A stretch of DNA of 64,000 bases from an uncultured Dokdonia sp. GTDB lineage: Bacteria; Bacteroidota; Bacteroidia; Flavobacteriales; Flavobacteriaceae. How positions within the stretch are numbered: the first letter of the stretch is position 1; each line of letters starts with the position of its first letter. Below the pieces are notes generated by a model. The model was given only the letters and a program-made list of their open reading frames with translations. It made no database searches and was not told the DNA's origin. Positions 25,702 to 35,026 of the stretch are shown piece by piece. Both the position numbers and the translations under genes were made by a program. The DNA is taken from positions 1 to 64,000 of the forward strand of contig NZ_CANLOB010000019.1 in the NCBI RefSeq assembly GCF_947492815.1. The letters are read 5' to 3'.

Positions 25702-27429
25702 CTATTTTAGTGAGTTAAGTTCAATTTCTAATTGGTCAAGAGTAAATTCTTTAAACCCTGTAAGTGTATATGTTTTGTTATCTGTTGTAGATTCGCCGAT
25801 TGCTAATGTTGGCTTCCCATTTGAATAACTTATTCCTATGATTCTTATTTCTTTTCCTTTAGGGATATTTTTGAAAGTAAGTGTTCCATTTTCTAAACTT
25901 CCATTCATAATGCTTTTGATGTCCTTAAAGATGATTTGTATTTTAGTGTCATTTGGGTAATCTGTATTTACAATAAAATCTGTTTTTTTAGCCTGATCTA
26001 TATCCCAAAATCTATCACAATTTATCCATCCCATTTCAGTTGCAGCAAACATATAATATTGTAAAGCTTCTGAATCTAATTTTTGAATAGCATTATCTTT
26101 ATATTTAGCATATTTCTCTCTGAATTTCTGTTTAAACCTTTTCCAGTTTATAGAACGTCGATTAGAAATACCTAATGAATAGGTCCAATTCGTTTTGATA
26201 TCTTTTTTAAAATTAGTAACATCAAAAGGAGGTAGAGATTGAAATATTTCTCTTGCCATATTAATAGCTCCTTTCTCATAGATAATGCCAACATCTTTAT
26301 TAGGCCTTAAATTAATTATCTCACCTTCTTTGTTGATATTAAAATCAAAATCTGTTCTCCAATTATTTTTATGAAATGTATAAGCTTTTATGCTATCAGT
26401 ATTTTTAGAATTTTCAAGATACTCCACAACAGTTTCATCACTTCCTAAAAAGTTTACAAAGTCAAATGTGGCTGTTCTCAAAGAAACGAAGTATCCAAAA
26501 TCATACAGGTCATCAGTCATTTCTATAGGATAATTCAATTCAATAATAGTGTCTACTCCATAGTCATTTACTGTATCAACTTCTTTAATTGAATTGTTTA
26601 TAGCATTTGCCTCAAATAATTTATAATCTGGTATCCATGTATTTATACTATCATTGATTTGAATATCATAAAACAAATCCATTTCTTTTTTTGAGTTCTT
26701 TTTAGGAAACCCAATAACGATTGCTTTATCATTTTTGATATGAAGCTTTTTACCTTCCGATTCAGCATTAATGTATATCATGCCATTGGTTTCTAGAATT
26801 TGACCCTTTGAAGTGGTCTGTAGATTTTCAGAAATCATATCGGTAAGGCTAAAACATTCTTTTAGTTCTAAATTTATAGAACCAATAGGTTCTGTGCCAT
26901 TTTCATATTGAAAAGCATATTCAGGAATATATATTGTGGTTCCTTCTGCTCCTTTTAAAAAAGATTCTTCACCTACTTTAATGGTGAAACTCTCCTCGAT
27001 AGGGGATAGAAATGATATAATTTCTGAAATTGAATTAACAGGTGAGTTTTTTTCTTTTTTCTTTTGCTTTATATTACTATATATAAAACTATTCTCGCTT
27101 ATAGACTCTTCAATATATTCATCTACAGGAACTACTTCATCATTTGTAAACACCAAATTATAAACCAATAATGCAAGACCTATAACTCCTAAACCAATCA
27201 ATAAAGACTTGATCCATTTTGTTAGGAAATATCCTTTGCGAGCTGCTTGAATTTCTTGTTTTAACTTAACACGTTTTATACCACCTAGAAATGTTAAATG
27301 TTCTTCATACAGTGTCTTTAACTTAGAATCTGTTATTAGATGTAGTTCAAATAATCGTCTTTCATAACTGGATAAATTATTGTTTATATATTCATTAATG
27401 CGTTCTATGTCTTGTATGTACTTTTCCAT
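25702..27429 (-). CDS. Membrane anti-sigma-factor-like protein
   Basis: The 575-residue protein has a cytoplasmic N-terminal helical part (IERINEYINNNLSSYERRLF, residues 8-27), which resembles short anti-sigma domains, a single span about residues 74-93 (SLLIGLGVIGLALLVYNLVF) and a 480-residue extracytoplasmic part with strand-rich segments. It starts 11 bases after the stop of a sigma-70 family gene, with which it forms an operon. The role as anti-sigma factor is inferred from this pairing and topology; no zinc-finger anti-sigma motif is present. Confidence 0.7.
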   Translation of the reverse strand: MEKYIQDIERINEYINNNLSSYERRLFELHLITDSKLKTLYEEHLTFLGGIKRVKLKQEIQAARKGYFLTKWIKSLLIGLGVIGLALLVYNLVFTNDEVVPVDEYIEESISENSFIYSNIKQKKKEKNSPVNSISEIISFLSPIEESFTIKVGEESFLKGAEGTTIYIPEYAFQYENGTEPIGSINLELKECFSLTDMISENLQTTSKGQILETNGMIYINAESEGKKLHIKNDKAIVIGFPKKNSKKEMDLFYDIQINDSINTWIPDYKLFEANAINNSIKEVDTVNDYGVDTIIELNYPIEMTDDLYDFGYFVSLRTATFDFVNFLGSDETVVEYLENSKNTDSIKAYTFHKNNWRTDFDFNINKEGEIINLRPNKDVGIIYEKGAINMAREIFQSLPPFDVTNFKKDIKTNWTYSLGISNRRSINWKRFKQKFREKYAKYKDNAIQKLDSEALQYYMFAATEMGWINCDRFWDIDQAKKTDFIVNTDYPNDTKIQIIFKDIKSIMNGSLENGTLTFKNIPKGKEIRIIGISYSNGKPTLAIGESTTDNKTYTLTGFKEFTLDQLEIELNSLK

Positions 27430-27440
27430 GATGTTACGAA

Positions 27441-27983
27441 CTAAGATTGAACCGTTTTGTAGTTGGCTTTAAAGATGTCTTTTGCTTTTTGTAAGCATTT
27501 ATACTTCTGATTTTTTGCAATCTTTTCAGATTTAAATTGCATCATTTGTGCAATCACTTTAAAGGATAAGGCCCTCTGATAAAACAGTTGTAATAATTCT
27601 TGACATCGTTCTCCTAATTCGAGAAACGCTTTTTCAGCATATTGATATTTTTTCTCCTCTAATATGCTGTGGAATGTATCTACTTCCTCAGGTTGTAAGG
27701 AATGTAATTCTTGTTTGGTATATTGTTTTTGAGTATCCTTCCAGATAAAACGTGATACCGCATAGATATACGTGTAAAAAGAAGAAGTTAATTTAAAATC
27801 TGATTTTTCTAGATTTTTACTTACTATGATTAATGCTTCTTGAAATACATCTTGTGCATCATTTTTAGAACCACCTTTAGAAAGTACTAATTTTTCAATT
27901 CTGGGATAGAGACGATATAATTGTCGAAATGCTTTATCTCGCTGACCATTTTTAAAAAGCATCATTATTTTTTGATCACTCAT
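27441..27983 (-). CDS. Sigma-70 family (ECF-like) RNA polymerase sigma factor
   Basis: The 180-residue protein carries region 2 (AFRQLYRLYPRIEKLVLSKG then DAQDVFQEALIIVSKN, about residues 18-55) with the DVFQEA core-binding motif, and a region 4 helix-turn-helix near ALSFKVIAQMMQFKSEKIAK (about 140-160). It matches the ECF group in size. It is transcribed with the membrane protein 25702-27429. Target promoters are unknown. Confidence 0.85.
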   Translation of the reverse strand: MSDQKIMMLFKNGQRDKAFRQLYRLYPRIEKLVLSKGGSKNDAQDVFQEALIIVSKNLEKSDFKLTSSFYTYIYAVSRFIWKDTQKQYTKQELHSLQPEEVDTFHSILEEKKYQYAEKAFLELGERCQELLQLFYQRALSFKVIAQMMQFKSEKIAKNQKYKCLQKAKDIFKANYKTVQS

Positions 27984-28068
27984 AAAAGTATGTTTTACTT
28001 ATTAATGGTCATTTTGTGAAAAGGTCTCCTCAATTTTATAAAATAATTTTTAATGAATAACGATATCA

Positions 28069-28775
28069 CTACTCAAAATCAATAATTATTGGACTATGAT
28101 CACTAAGGGCTGCCCAATCCTTATGATTACCTATATGTACGTTTTGTAATTTCTTAAGGAGGTCTTTGAAACAAAACAATAATCTAGATGATACGGGCGA
28201 CCTAGTTGCTTATAGAGATAAAATGTAGGATCTTTTTCTTTGCCTTGTATTTGATTGTGAAAATAATGATACGTACTTTCTATAGTATGTTTAGAAAGAT
28301 AAGCAACTACATTGGAATGATTGGATTCCCGATTTGGTTTATCCCAAAATGTATTGCTATTAAAATCACCGATGAGTAGCAAGTTATCTAATGATACTAT
28401 TTCTGTATAATAGTTAATTGCATTCCAAATATGAATTCCATAATTGTCATTGGTTTCAGGTTTTTGCGCCCAAATAGCAAGAAGTGTATAAGTGATTTGC
28501 CCATTAGAAATTTGTAAGGGTACTACAAAGCGAAAATCTGTATTATGATCAGGAAGTGGTGATATCGCATACTCTCCATAGGTGAAAACGCCAAGCCCTT
28601 TGTGAGGATTATCTCCAAACCAAAAAGAGTCATTTGGTTTCTGTATTTCGTCTTTAAAGATAAGTTTATCAAGACATTCACATTCTTGAATAACCAAAAT
28701 GTCAGGGTTTTCGAAAAGTATAGTCTGTGCTTTTTTTCGAAATGCCATATTACAATTCCATGTAATGATTTTCAC
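28069..28775 (-). pseudogene. Endonuclease/exonuclease/phosphatase-family protein, frameshifted near its C-terminus
   Basis: The intact frame 28131-28775 (214 residues) has the family start IITWNCNMAFR, ILVIQECE (Glu ligand), LLIGDFNSN and HLDYCFVS motifs, but ends before the last catalytic motif. In the next frame the sequence goes on DLLKKLQNVHIGNHKDW, then ALSDHSPIIIDFE and a stop at 28069. The SDH motif with the catalytic His is therefore lost by a missing A near 28165-28168 (TCAAAG instead of TCAAAAG on the minus strand). Restoring one base gives a normal 235-residue enzyme. This is a recent pseudogene or a sequencing error in an A run. The substrate of the family here is unknown. Confidence 0.85.
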
Positions 28776-28777
28776 TG

Positions 28778-29725
28778 TTATGGATTAAAACGGTCAATAA
28801 AGTCAGCAAAAGATTTTATAAAATGAGGTCGTGGTGTTTCCATGAATGCTGCGTGATCTCCTCCAGAAATGACAACCCAACTTTTGTCTTTTGTTTTTAA
28901 TTGTGTAAAAAGTGTTGCTTGTTTATTTGTTGGGCCAATGGGGTCTTCGGCTCCTTGTAATACTAATACTGGCGTGTTGATAACCGTAGGATCAATCTGA
29001 TTGTACTCATTCTGTTGTTTCCAGTCTACTCGAATTGGGTCTGCTTCTAGCGCCATTTTCACGTAAGTGTCTACAGCATTTTTACTAATAGATCCAGGGA
29101 TGATAAAATCACTGGCAGCAGCTTTGGCAGTATTGACTCTTTTTTCTAACATAATATCAGTAGGATCTTCTGGAATTATGGTATTAATATCTAACCAAAA
29201 GCCAAATAAGGTCAAACTAGCAATATGCGTATCGTCTTTTTGAGTCGCTAGTAATGAAAGAGTAGACCCCATAGACCATCCAAATAAATGTACTTTTTGA
29301 TTTTTATGTTGCGTAGAAATCCATTGTAATACAGTATTGATATCACGGGCTGCTTTGTTAGGTGTGTTCCATTCACTAGCATCTCTTGGTGTTGCTCCAT
29401 ATCCACGTAAATCGATCGCATATGTCGTATATCCTTGCTCGATCATTCCGTCCATTAAAGAAAGATCTTCGTCTTCTACTTGTAAGTCAAAATCTGGAAC
29501 ACCACTCCAAGTTCGCCCGTGTACAAAAAGAATAACACCTTTTGGTTTTGGTGCCTTTTTCTCCCATACAGCCATAGGATGCCCTTCAGAAATCACAGTG
29601 TGTTGTATAAGCGTATCTTTTAAGATCACTGTTTTTTCTGTGGCTGTTGTAGGTGTTATTTCTTTTTTACAAGCAATGCTAATCAAAGCACAGACGATAA
29701 GTGTGATTTTAAGAGTGGTTTTCAT
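28778..29725 (-). CDS. Alpha/beta-hydrolase lipoprotein
   Basis: From ATG 29725 (MKTTLKITLIVCALISIACK) the protein has a lipoprotein signal with the lipidated Cys in SIACKKE. The hydrolase fold is shown by FVHGRTWSGVPDFD, the nucleophile elbow HLFGWSMGSTLSLLA (G-W-S-M-G), the acid near VLQGAEDPIGP and the final His in SGGDHAAFMETP. It is likely a periplasmic esterase or peptidase. The open frame reaches 29752 inside the neighbouring gene; the later start leaves a ten-base gap and fits the signal peptide. It continues a minus-strand run of genes. Confidence 0.87.
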   Translation of the reverse strand: MKTTLKITLIVCALISIACKKEITPTTATEKTVILKDTLIQHTVISEGHPMAVWEKKAPKPKGVILFVHGRTWSGVPDFDLQVEDEDLSLMDGMIEQGYTTYAIDLRGYGATPRDASEWNTPNKAARDINTVLQWISTQHKNQKVHLFGWSMGSTLSLLATQKDDTHIASLTLFGFWLDINTIIPEDPTDIMLEKRVNTAKAAASDFIIPGSISKNAVDTYVKMALEADPIRVDWKQQNEYNQIDPTVINTPVLVLQGAEDPIGPTNKQATLFTQLKTKDKSWVVISGGDHAAFMETPRPHFIKSFADFIDRFNP

Positions 29726-29735
29726 TATGATTATA

Positions 29736-30338
29736 TTATTTAATACGTTCAATTCTCTCTTCTATCCCATGTTCTCCAAACTTTTCTAAAACGATAATAC
29801 TACCATAAGTATTATAAGTGAGTTTTGTATAGCTTGTAGGCTTTTGAATAAGCGTAAGATTTCTTCTTTCTTCTTCTTGAGTCTTTGGTAATGCTTTCTC
29901 ATTTACTAATGATAAATAATACGTACGTTGTTCTATAATGTTATCGTTCTGGTCATACGTTAATGTATATCCCCAAGGTAACTGTGAGCAAATCATACAA
30001 CCCGAATACTTATATTCAATTAACCTTCCTTTTGTATCATACGTATAAGAGTCTGACCAATTTGCTTGCTCATTTTCAGGATTTGACCATTCTACGATTT
30101 CTTGGTTTTTATATTTCTTCTTAATAAGTTGTTTAGGAAGTCCATAAAATAGATGAAAATGCTTTTTGTAGAAGTGCACATCTAGTGTTTGCTTCATGTC
30201 TTTTATTGCGATAGTATCTGTTTTATGCAGTAGATTATTTGAATAATAAGAAGAAACAGAAAAATATAGGGAATCTGATTGTGCAAAACCTGACAGTGAT
30301 ATCAATACCAAAAGAGGAAGTATACTATATTTATTCAT
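29736..30338 (-). CDS. Secreted protein with a YD-like stretch
   Basis: The start at 30338 (MNKYSILPLLVLISLSGFAQ) gives a signal peptide and 200 residues; the frame is open upstream to 30419. A central part YDTKGRLIEYKYSG and LTYDQNDNIIEQ resembles single YD/RHS-type repeats used in toxins and wall proteins, but there are too few for an RHS shell. Function unknown. The start overlaps the stop of the 30331-30648 gene by eight bases, implying coupling. Confidence 0.65.
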   Translation of the reverse strand: MNKYSILPLLVLISLSGFAQSDSLYFSVSSYYSNNLLHKTDTIAIKDMKQTLDVHFYKKHFHLFYGLPKQLIKKKYKNQEIVEWSNPENEQANWSDSYTYDTKGRLIEYKYSGCMICSQLPWGYTLTYDQNDNIIEQRTYYLSLVNEKALPKTQEEERRNLTLIQKPTSYTKLTYNTYGSIIVLEKFGEHGIEERIERIK

Positions 30339-30648
30339 TTTTATTTCTCTCGTATTTTTCAATAAAATCCCATAATTCAGACTTTTTTGGATTAAAGAAC
30401 ACTTCACTTTCACCATCACTTAAATGAAATTTTACACCCATTTTAATCAAGTCATTTTTTATCCTTTCGGTTAGAGAATTATCATTAATAGTGAAAATTA
30501 CATCTTCACCCGATTCATAAATTTCCATAAGTTCTTCGGCTTCAGTTAAAGTATATTTTTTTAAAATATGTTGAAAACCTGTTATGATATATAGAAAACT
30601 GAATTTTTCATTTTTATTAATATTAATTTTTATTTCCATAATAGTCAA
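30331..30648 (-). CDS. Small protein of unknown function
   Basis: The 105-residue product is acidic, without signal peptide or membrane span, and I recognise no family. A segment KKYTLTEAEELMEIYESGED and the C-terminal FFNPKKSELWDFIEKYERN suggest helices. The start could also be ATG 30639 (MEIKINI). Its end overlaps the secreted gene 29736-30338. Cotranscription with that gene is the only clue to its role. Confidence 0.55.
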   Translation of the reverse strand: MTIMEIKININKNEKFSFLYIITGFQHILKKYTLTEAEELMEIYESGEDVIFTINDNSLTERIKNDLIKMGVKFHLSDGESEVFFNPKKSELWDFIEKYERNKNE

Positions 30649-30668
30649 TTCACCTATATACTCATAAA

Positions 30669-31943
30669 TTAACCAGCAATTTCTTCTAAAGCCTTCACTA
30701 AATAATCAACATCTCTTTTCGTAATAAAAATGGCAAAAGAGATACGTACGCCATTCAACTCAAAAGTACTCATAGGTCGAGTGTCTATGCCATAGGTTTC
30801 GGACAGTTGTTTTTTAACATCCTGTACATTTTTATCTATAATTTCTACCGTTTGTATAGCACAAGATAAATCATCATGCCCAGGCGTTTTAAATCTAAAA
30901 GAAGGATTGTCTTTTAGTTTGTTTCTAAAATAATGTTTTAGCTCATACGATCGTTGTGCAATCTTTTCCTTTCCAATCTTAGTATGAAAATCTATGGCAG
31001 CGCCTAAACCTAAGTATTCAGGTAAATTACGCGTATTATAGTTTTCTAGACGGCGTATGCTAGGGTCATCATACCCATAAGCTACTACCAGTGGTTTTAG
31101 ATAGTGCTGGCTCTCTTTTTTTGCATAGAATACACTAATGCCTTTCGGCGAAAATAACCACTTGTGAGCACTCGCTGTATAAAAATCACATCCTAAGTCG
31201 TGCAGATCTATCGTAAACATTCCTGAACTTTGTGCACCATCTACGGCAACCAAAATTCCATTCTCATGTGCCATTTTCGAAATCTCTTTCACAGGAAGGA
31301 TCATTCCATTGGTATTTACCATATGACACATAGAAATCACTTTGGTTTTAGGTGTAATAGCATTTCTGTAAACCGCAACAATATCTTCAACAGTTTCAGG
31401 GAGGATAGGAAGTACAGGACGAACTAATTTGACGCCTTTTGATTCTTGCCATACCTTCCAAGGGACAGTACCACTGTGATGTTCGTGATCTCCTAAAATA
31501 ATCTCATCACCAGGTTGTAAATCAAAACTACGCGCAATCAGATTCATTCCCTCAGTAGTATTATGTGTGATGGCTATTTCTTCATTAGAAACAGAAAATA
31601 CATCTGCCACTTTTTGACGAACCGTTTCTTTTTCATCACTCCAATCTCCCCACATATATTTAGAAGGAAACCCATCTAGAGTTGCCCTAAATGAGTTGGT
31701 AGCTTCTTGTACTGAAATAGGAGAAGGACCTAAAGATGCATTATTAAAATAATAAAGTCCCTCAGCAAAAATGAATTGTTGTTTTATCTGTTCCCAAAAA
31801 GTTTCAGAATCATCTGTGTAATTTACACGTGATGGTACATCTTTAGGAGTAGATGCATTTGCAGTATAAGAAGGTAATAAGGTAGCTCCTGTTACTCCTG
31901 CAAGCAACTGTTTTACAAAAGACCGACGACGATTATTTTTCAT
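30669..31943 (-). CDS. Class V aminotransferase-fold PLP enzyme with Tat signal
   Basis: The 424-residue protein starts MKNNRRRSFVKQLLAGVTGA, a twin-arginine signal, so it is exported folded. The PLP fold shows ITHNTTEGMNLIA, GDEIILGDHEHHSGTVPW, HMVNTNGMILPV, VDGAQSSGMFTID and the Schiff-base Lys in TASAHKWLFSPKGI. It falls with cysteine-desulfurase/isopenicillin-N-epimerase-like enzymes that lack the desulfurase Cys loop. Reaction unknown. Tat export of such enzymes is known in flavobacteria. An intergenic GC palindrome lies upstream at 32006-32021. Confidence 0.88.
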   Translation of the reverse strand: MKNNRRRSFVKQLLAGVTGATLLPSYTANASTPKDVPSRVNYTDDSETFWEQIKQQFIFAEGLYYFNNASLGPSPISVQEATNSFRATLDGFPSKYMWGDWSDEKETVRQKVADVFSVSNEEIAITHNTTEGMNLIARSFDLQPGDEIILGDHEHHSGTVPWKVWQESKGVKLVRPVLPILPETVEDIVAVYRNAITPKTKVISMCHMVNTNGMILPVKEISKMAHENGILVAVDGAQSSGMFTIDLHDLGCDFYTASAHKWLFSPKGISVFYAKKESQHYLKPLVVAYGYDDPSIRRLENYNTRNLPEYLGLGAAIDFHTKIGKEKIAQRSYELKHYFRNKLKDNPSFRFKTPGHDDLSCAIQTVEIIDKNVQDVKKQLSETYGIDTRPMSTFELNGVRISFAIFITKRDVDYLVKALEEIAG

Positions 31944-32005
31944 AAAAGATTAATTTGTCTAAGTATCTATACTAAGATAATACCCTCAATAATAATGGGG
32001 TTATA

Positions 32006-32021
32006 CGCTTTCGCGAAAGCG
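32006..32021. repeat. GC palindrome CGCTTTCGCGAAAGCG, intergenic
   Basis: Perfect copy flanked by TTATA and GTGTAAA. It lies between the PLP enzyme and the PNGase F-like gene. Confidence 0.85.
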
Positions 32022-32067
32022 TGTAAAAACTAATTTCAAAAGGTATGCTGTTTAGAATGTCATTTAA

Positions 32068-33276
32068 CTATTCTAAATCGTATGTAATATACGCAGAAAC
32101 CATCCAATAATTATTTTCAGTATCAGTAGCAACTTGTGCTTCTGGAATAGCAATCGTTAAGGTATGCCTTCCTGTAGTTAAACCTTCTAAAGGAATAACT
32201 TCTGGTATTACATCACTTCCAGGACACCAATTAGAACGCGAGAAATCTGAAGAGGCTATCTGTTGTGTAGAGGTCTCATCTTCCATAATTTTATTTGCAG
32301 GCCATGTCGCCGATGTAGGATTGAAACGCCTAAAACTCGCACAATCATCTCTCCATGGGATAAATGATTTGACCATTGTTCCGCCTAGTGTGATGATATT
32401 TTCTTTTTTTACAAACTCATCACCACCTCCATGTCCGCCATGTCCCGTAGTGATGTAATGTAGCTTAGCATTTTTAAAAGGTGTATCTATTGAAAAATCT
32501 ACAACGATGGTATCTTTAGAAAAGGCATCAAATAATCGTTGTGCAGAGGCATATTTAGTTGTATTTACTAGTGGTAACACTTCTCGTTTTTCTGTTGTAT
32601 GATTAGGGAAATCACTTTCGTCAAAATCTAAGGAAACAGATATATTGTATCCTTCTTTTGTCCACGTGTCTATAAATACACCGATGTACACCTCATCATG
32701 TAATACCGGTAAAAGGTGAGAAATATCTTGCGACCAAGAAACCTCTTTTTCCCAATGAGGAATATAAATAGGCTTACGATCTTTTACGCGTTCACTATCC
32801 GTAAAATGCCCTACACCAAATGGAGTCATAAATCGAAGTAATTCTATGTTAGGGTTATATGCAATACTATCTTTTGTAAAAGAAGTAATAGCAGGATACA
32901 TTTCTTGAAGTTGTGCTAGGTCAAAATTCCCATTTTCAAAATCTAATAATGAAATATCAGTATCTGTTGGAATAACAAATAAAGACCCAGATTTATCCCA
33001 AGGATCTCCATTAGATGTTAGTGTAACATTGACGCTTGCTTCTGTTTGTAAAATATAGTTGGGAATTGTTACTTTTTTTACAATCACACGACCTGCATCC
33101 AAACGCAAAATAGCATCCTGTAATGGAGAAGGGTCAGATTTAAATGCCATATCAAAATACAAGTTTGTATTTTCAAAAACGTGTATGGTTGTATCTCCTA
33201 TAGGTTCAATAATAGCTTCTTTACAGGAAAAAAATACTGTAATTAAAGTAATGCATAAAAGTAATTGTGATTTCAT
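32068..33276 (-). CDS. Peptide-N-glycosidase F-like lipoprotein
   Basis: From ATG 33276 (MKSQLLLCITLITVFFSCKE) the product has a lipoprotein signal with the Cys in FSCKE and about 402 residues. The C-terminal third matches the PNGase F family: HYITTGHGGHGGGDEFVKK, the WRDDCASFRRFNPTSATWP block, then SSDFSRSNWCPGSDVIPEVI. Cys in WRDDC and NWCPG probably pair. PNGase F removes N-glycans from asparagine; the exact active-site residues could not be aligned here, so activity is by homology. An earlier in-frame start at 33315 would overlap the phosphatase gene. Confidence 0.82.
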   Translation of the reverse strand: MKSQLLLCITLITVFFSCKEAIIEPIGDTTIHVFENTNLYFDMAFKSDPSPLQDAILRLDAGRVIVKKVTIPNYILQTEASVNVTLTSNGDPWDKSGSLFVIPTDTDISLLDFENGNFDLAQLQEMYPAITSFTKDSIAYNPNIELLRFMTPFGVGHFTDSERVKDRKPIYIPHWEKEVSWSQDISHLLPVLHDEVYIGVFIDTWTKEGYNISVSLDFDESDFPNHTTEKREVLPLVNTTKYASAQRLFDAFSKDTIVVDFSIDTPFKNAKLHYITTGHGGHGGGDEFVKKENIITLGGTMVKSFIPWRDDCASFRRFNPTSATWPANKIMEDETSTQQIASSDFSRSNWCPGSDVIPEVIPLEGLTTGRHTLTIAIPEAQVATDTENNYWMVSAYITYDLE

Positions 33277-33296
33277 ACAATGGCTGTAACTAGTTG

Positions 33297-33848
33297 TTAT
33301 ACTTGATTTCTCCAACCTCTTTTTTCAAGGTTTCTTATATTTTCTAATTCTTTTATTGATGAGAGATACTTCAGAAGTAATTGCAATTCATGATCTTCTT
33401 GATTTCCTTCAAAAGGATTGATGTAGATGGCATTGCCATAGTTGTCTTTTGTTTTTTCAGGCGAATCATCTACAATAAGCATGCGTTCTATGGTATATCC
33501 TTGTTTCTTTACTTTTTTAAGACGTTTCTCATGGATATAAGTGTCTAGGCTATAATCTCTCCTTGTGGTACAACGTGATCTTCCCCAAATGAATTTAAAA
33601 TCTATAGTAGGAGGTTTTATTTGAGCTACAATATCTTCTACATACCTATCATCTGCAGAGGACCATATGGCTAAATCAAAATACACACTTACCATCTTTA
33701 AGAACTCTTCTAAATACGGTCTCTTGTAAATATAATAATCTGCATAAGTAAAACAATGTGGAATATCTTGCTGAACCTCTGTAGCATGTATTAAAGTCTC
33801 ATCAAGATCTAATATGAGTAAGATATTTTTTTTGTTTTCAGATACCAA
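33297..33848 (-). CDS. NIF/FCP1-type HAD phosphatase
   Basis: The 183-residue protein has the HAD motif LLILDLDETLIHATE (DxDxT, residues 11-25), the FDLAIWSSADDRYVEDIV segment, the Lys loop near RRDYSLDTYIHEKRLKK and the final Asp pair in MLIVDDSPEKTKDNYGNAI. This set is typical for the NLI-interacting-factor phosphatase family. Substrate in bacteria is unknown. It lies 20 bases upstream of the PNGase F-like gene and is likely in one unit with it. Confidence 0.85.
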   Translation of the reverse strand: MVSENKKNILLILDLDETLIHATEVQQDIPHCFTYADYYIYKRPYLEEFLKMVSVYFDLAIWSSADDRYVEDIVAQIKPPTIDFKFIWGRSRCTTRRDYSLDTYIHEKRLKKVKKQGYTIERMLIVDDSPEKTKDNYGNAIYINPFEGNQEDHELQLLLKYLSSIKELENIRNLEKRGWRNQV

Positions 33849-34182
33849 TTTCGAAAAGAATTATTTTATGGAAAATTAAGCATAATAATCTTCATCTTTC
33901 TCAGTATTTCTTTTGAAAATACTTTCGGCATCAATACAAAATATTCTAATGCCTTTTGGGAAGAAGTAGGCAAGTATTGCCAATCCAATACATTACTATT
34001 ATAACTATAAAAGTTGCCATACATGATCAGTACATCGTATTACCGAAATGTTACATCCTAGTTTTGACGTGCCTTGAGAGTTTGTTTAAAATAAAAACAG
34101 AAACACTTGGGGGTATGTTTCTGTTCTTACTATTGATTTGAGGTATATTGATTTGGGGTAAAACGATTTAGGGGTGTTGTAA
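33849..34182. other. Spacer with remains of a small membrane protein gene
   Basis: This 334-base stretch holds the broken small reading frame described at 33876-34020. A weak hairpin of A-rich sequence (AAACAGAAACACTTGGGGG to GTTTCTGTT) lies at 34093-34125, perhaps the terminator of the leucine-rich repeat gene. Nothing else was recognised. Confidence 0.5.
33876..34020 (-). pseudogene. Frameshifted small membrane protein
   Basis: An ATG at 34020 opens MATFIVIIVMYWIGNTCLL and runs into a stop. Shifting the frame by one base near the WIG codons gives GLAILAYFFPKGIRIFCI and then an acidic tail ending EKDEDYYA with a stop at 33876. The composite of about 48 residues, one hydrophobic span and a charged tail, is a believable small membrane protein. 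It is supported only by composition, so it may be chance or a sequencing error. Confidence 0.35.
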
Positions 34183-34731
34183 TCAATATATAATTGCGAG
34201 TGTGTTTGAAGTATCTGTTTTTATGTTTGTTGCATACATACGGATACGTCTTAAATTAGGTAGCTTACTAATTTTCTTTGGGAATATTCCTGTAAAATCA
34301 TTTGCATACAGGTATAAGTATTCTAGGCTTTCTATTTTGGAAATTTCTTCAGGGATACTTCCTTGTAGTATATTGAGAGAAAGATTAAGACTTTTTAATT
34401 GGTCTAAGTCTCCAATAGTAGTAGGAATTTTTCCTTGTATATTATTATTATGAAGGTTGATAACTTTTGCATGGGTTAGGTTTCCTATAGAAGCAGGAAG
34501 TTCACCATTTAAGTTATTATTTGTAAGTTCTAAAGCAACTACTTTATGGTCAATAACAGTAACTCCTTTCCAGTTTTCTACTGAAGTTGTTAAATCCCAA
34601 GATTCTGTCCAGTGATCTCCATCTGTAGCATAGTACAAATCGATAAGCGCTTGCCTTTCGGAAGAAGATATCGTAGTAGCTGTCGCGGTAAAAGAAAAAA
34701 TCGATAGCACTAAAATAAAAACTGTTTTCAT
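34183..34731 (-). CDS. Secreted leucine-rich-repeat protein
   Basis: The start at 34731 (MKTVFILVLSIFSFTATATT) gives a signal peptide and 182 residues; the longer frame to 34842 adds a non-signal stretch. The mature part starts with a plant-type LRR cap-like sequence (ALIDLYYATDGDHWTESW) followed by four to five LRR units: ALELTNNNLNGELPASIG, VINLHNNNIQGKIPTTIG, SLNLSLNILQGSIPEEIS, YLYLYANDFTGIFPKKIS. It is likely a surface binding protein, short compared with most relatives, and without a type IX sorting domain. Confidence 0.85.
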   Translation of the reverse strand: MKTVFILVLSIFSFTATATTISSSERQALIDLYYATDGDHWTESWDLTTSVENWKGVTVIDHKVVALELTNNNLNGELPASIGNLTHAKVINLHNNNIQGKIPTTIGDLDQLKSLNLSLNILQGSIPEEISKIESLEYLYLYANDFTGIFPKKISKLPNLRRIRMYATNIKTDTSNTLAIIY

Positions 34732-35026
34732 ATTCTTGAGTTCTGTGAGTACAAAAATATGAGGAGTTTCACTTGTCAATTTATTTGACAGGTAAATCAT
34801 CGATGAATCGTTGAAATACATTAAAATATAGATGAAATACACAAAAAAATATATATTTTGCTAGTTGTATGTAACTTTTAAAAAAGGTGTTTGAGTGTAG
34901 ATATTTGTTTTTTAGGTGATTGTGGTTTTGAAGATGTTTGTTGTTATGTATTGTTTATTGAATAGTTATTTTTTTATAATAACAGAAAAGTTGAGAAGCA
35001 TTTTTTATAATAAATGCACTTGCAAA

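Noticed and set aside
29736..30338. RHS/YD-repeat toxin
   Set aside because: Only one or two YD-like stretches in a 200-residue secreted protein, no toxin domain.
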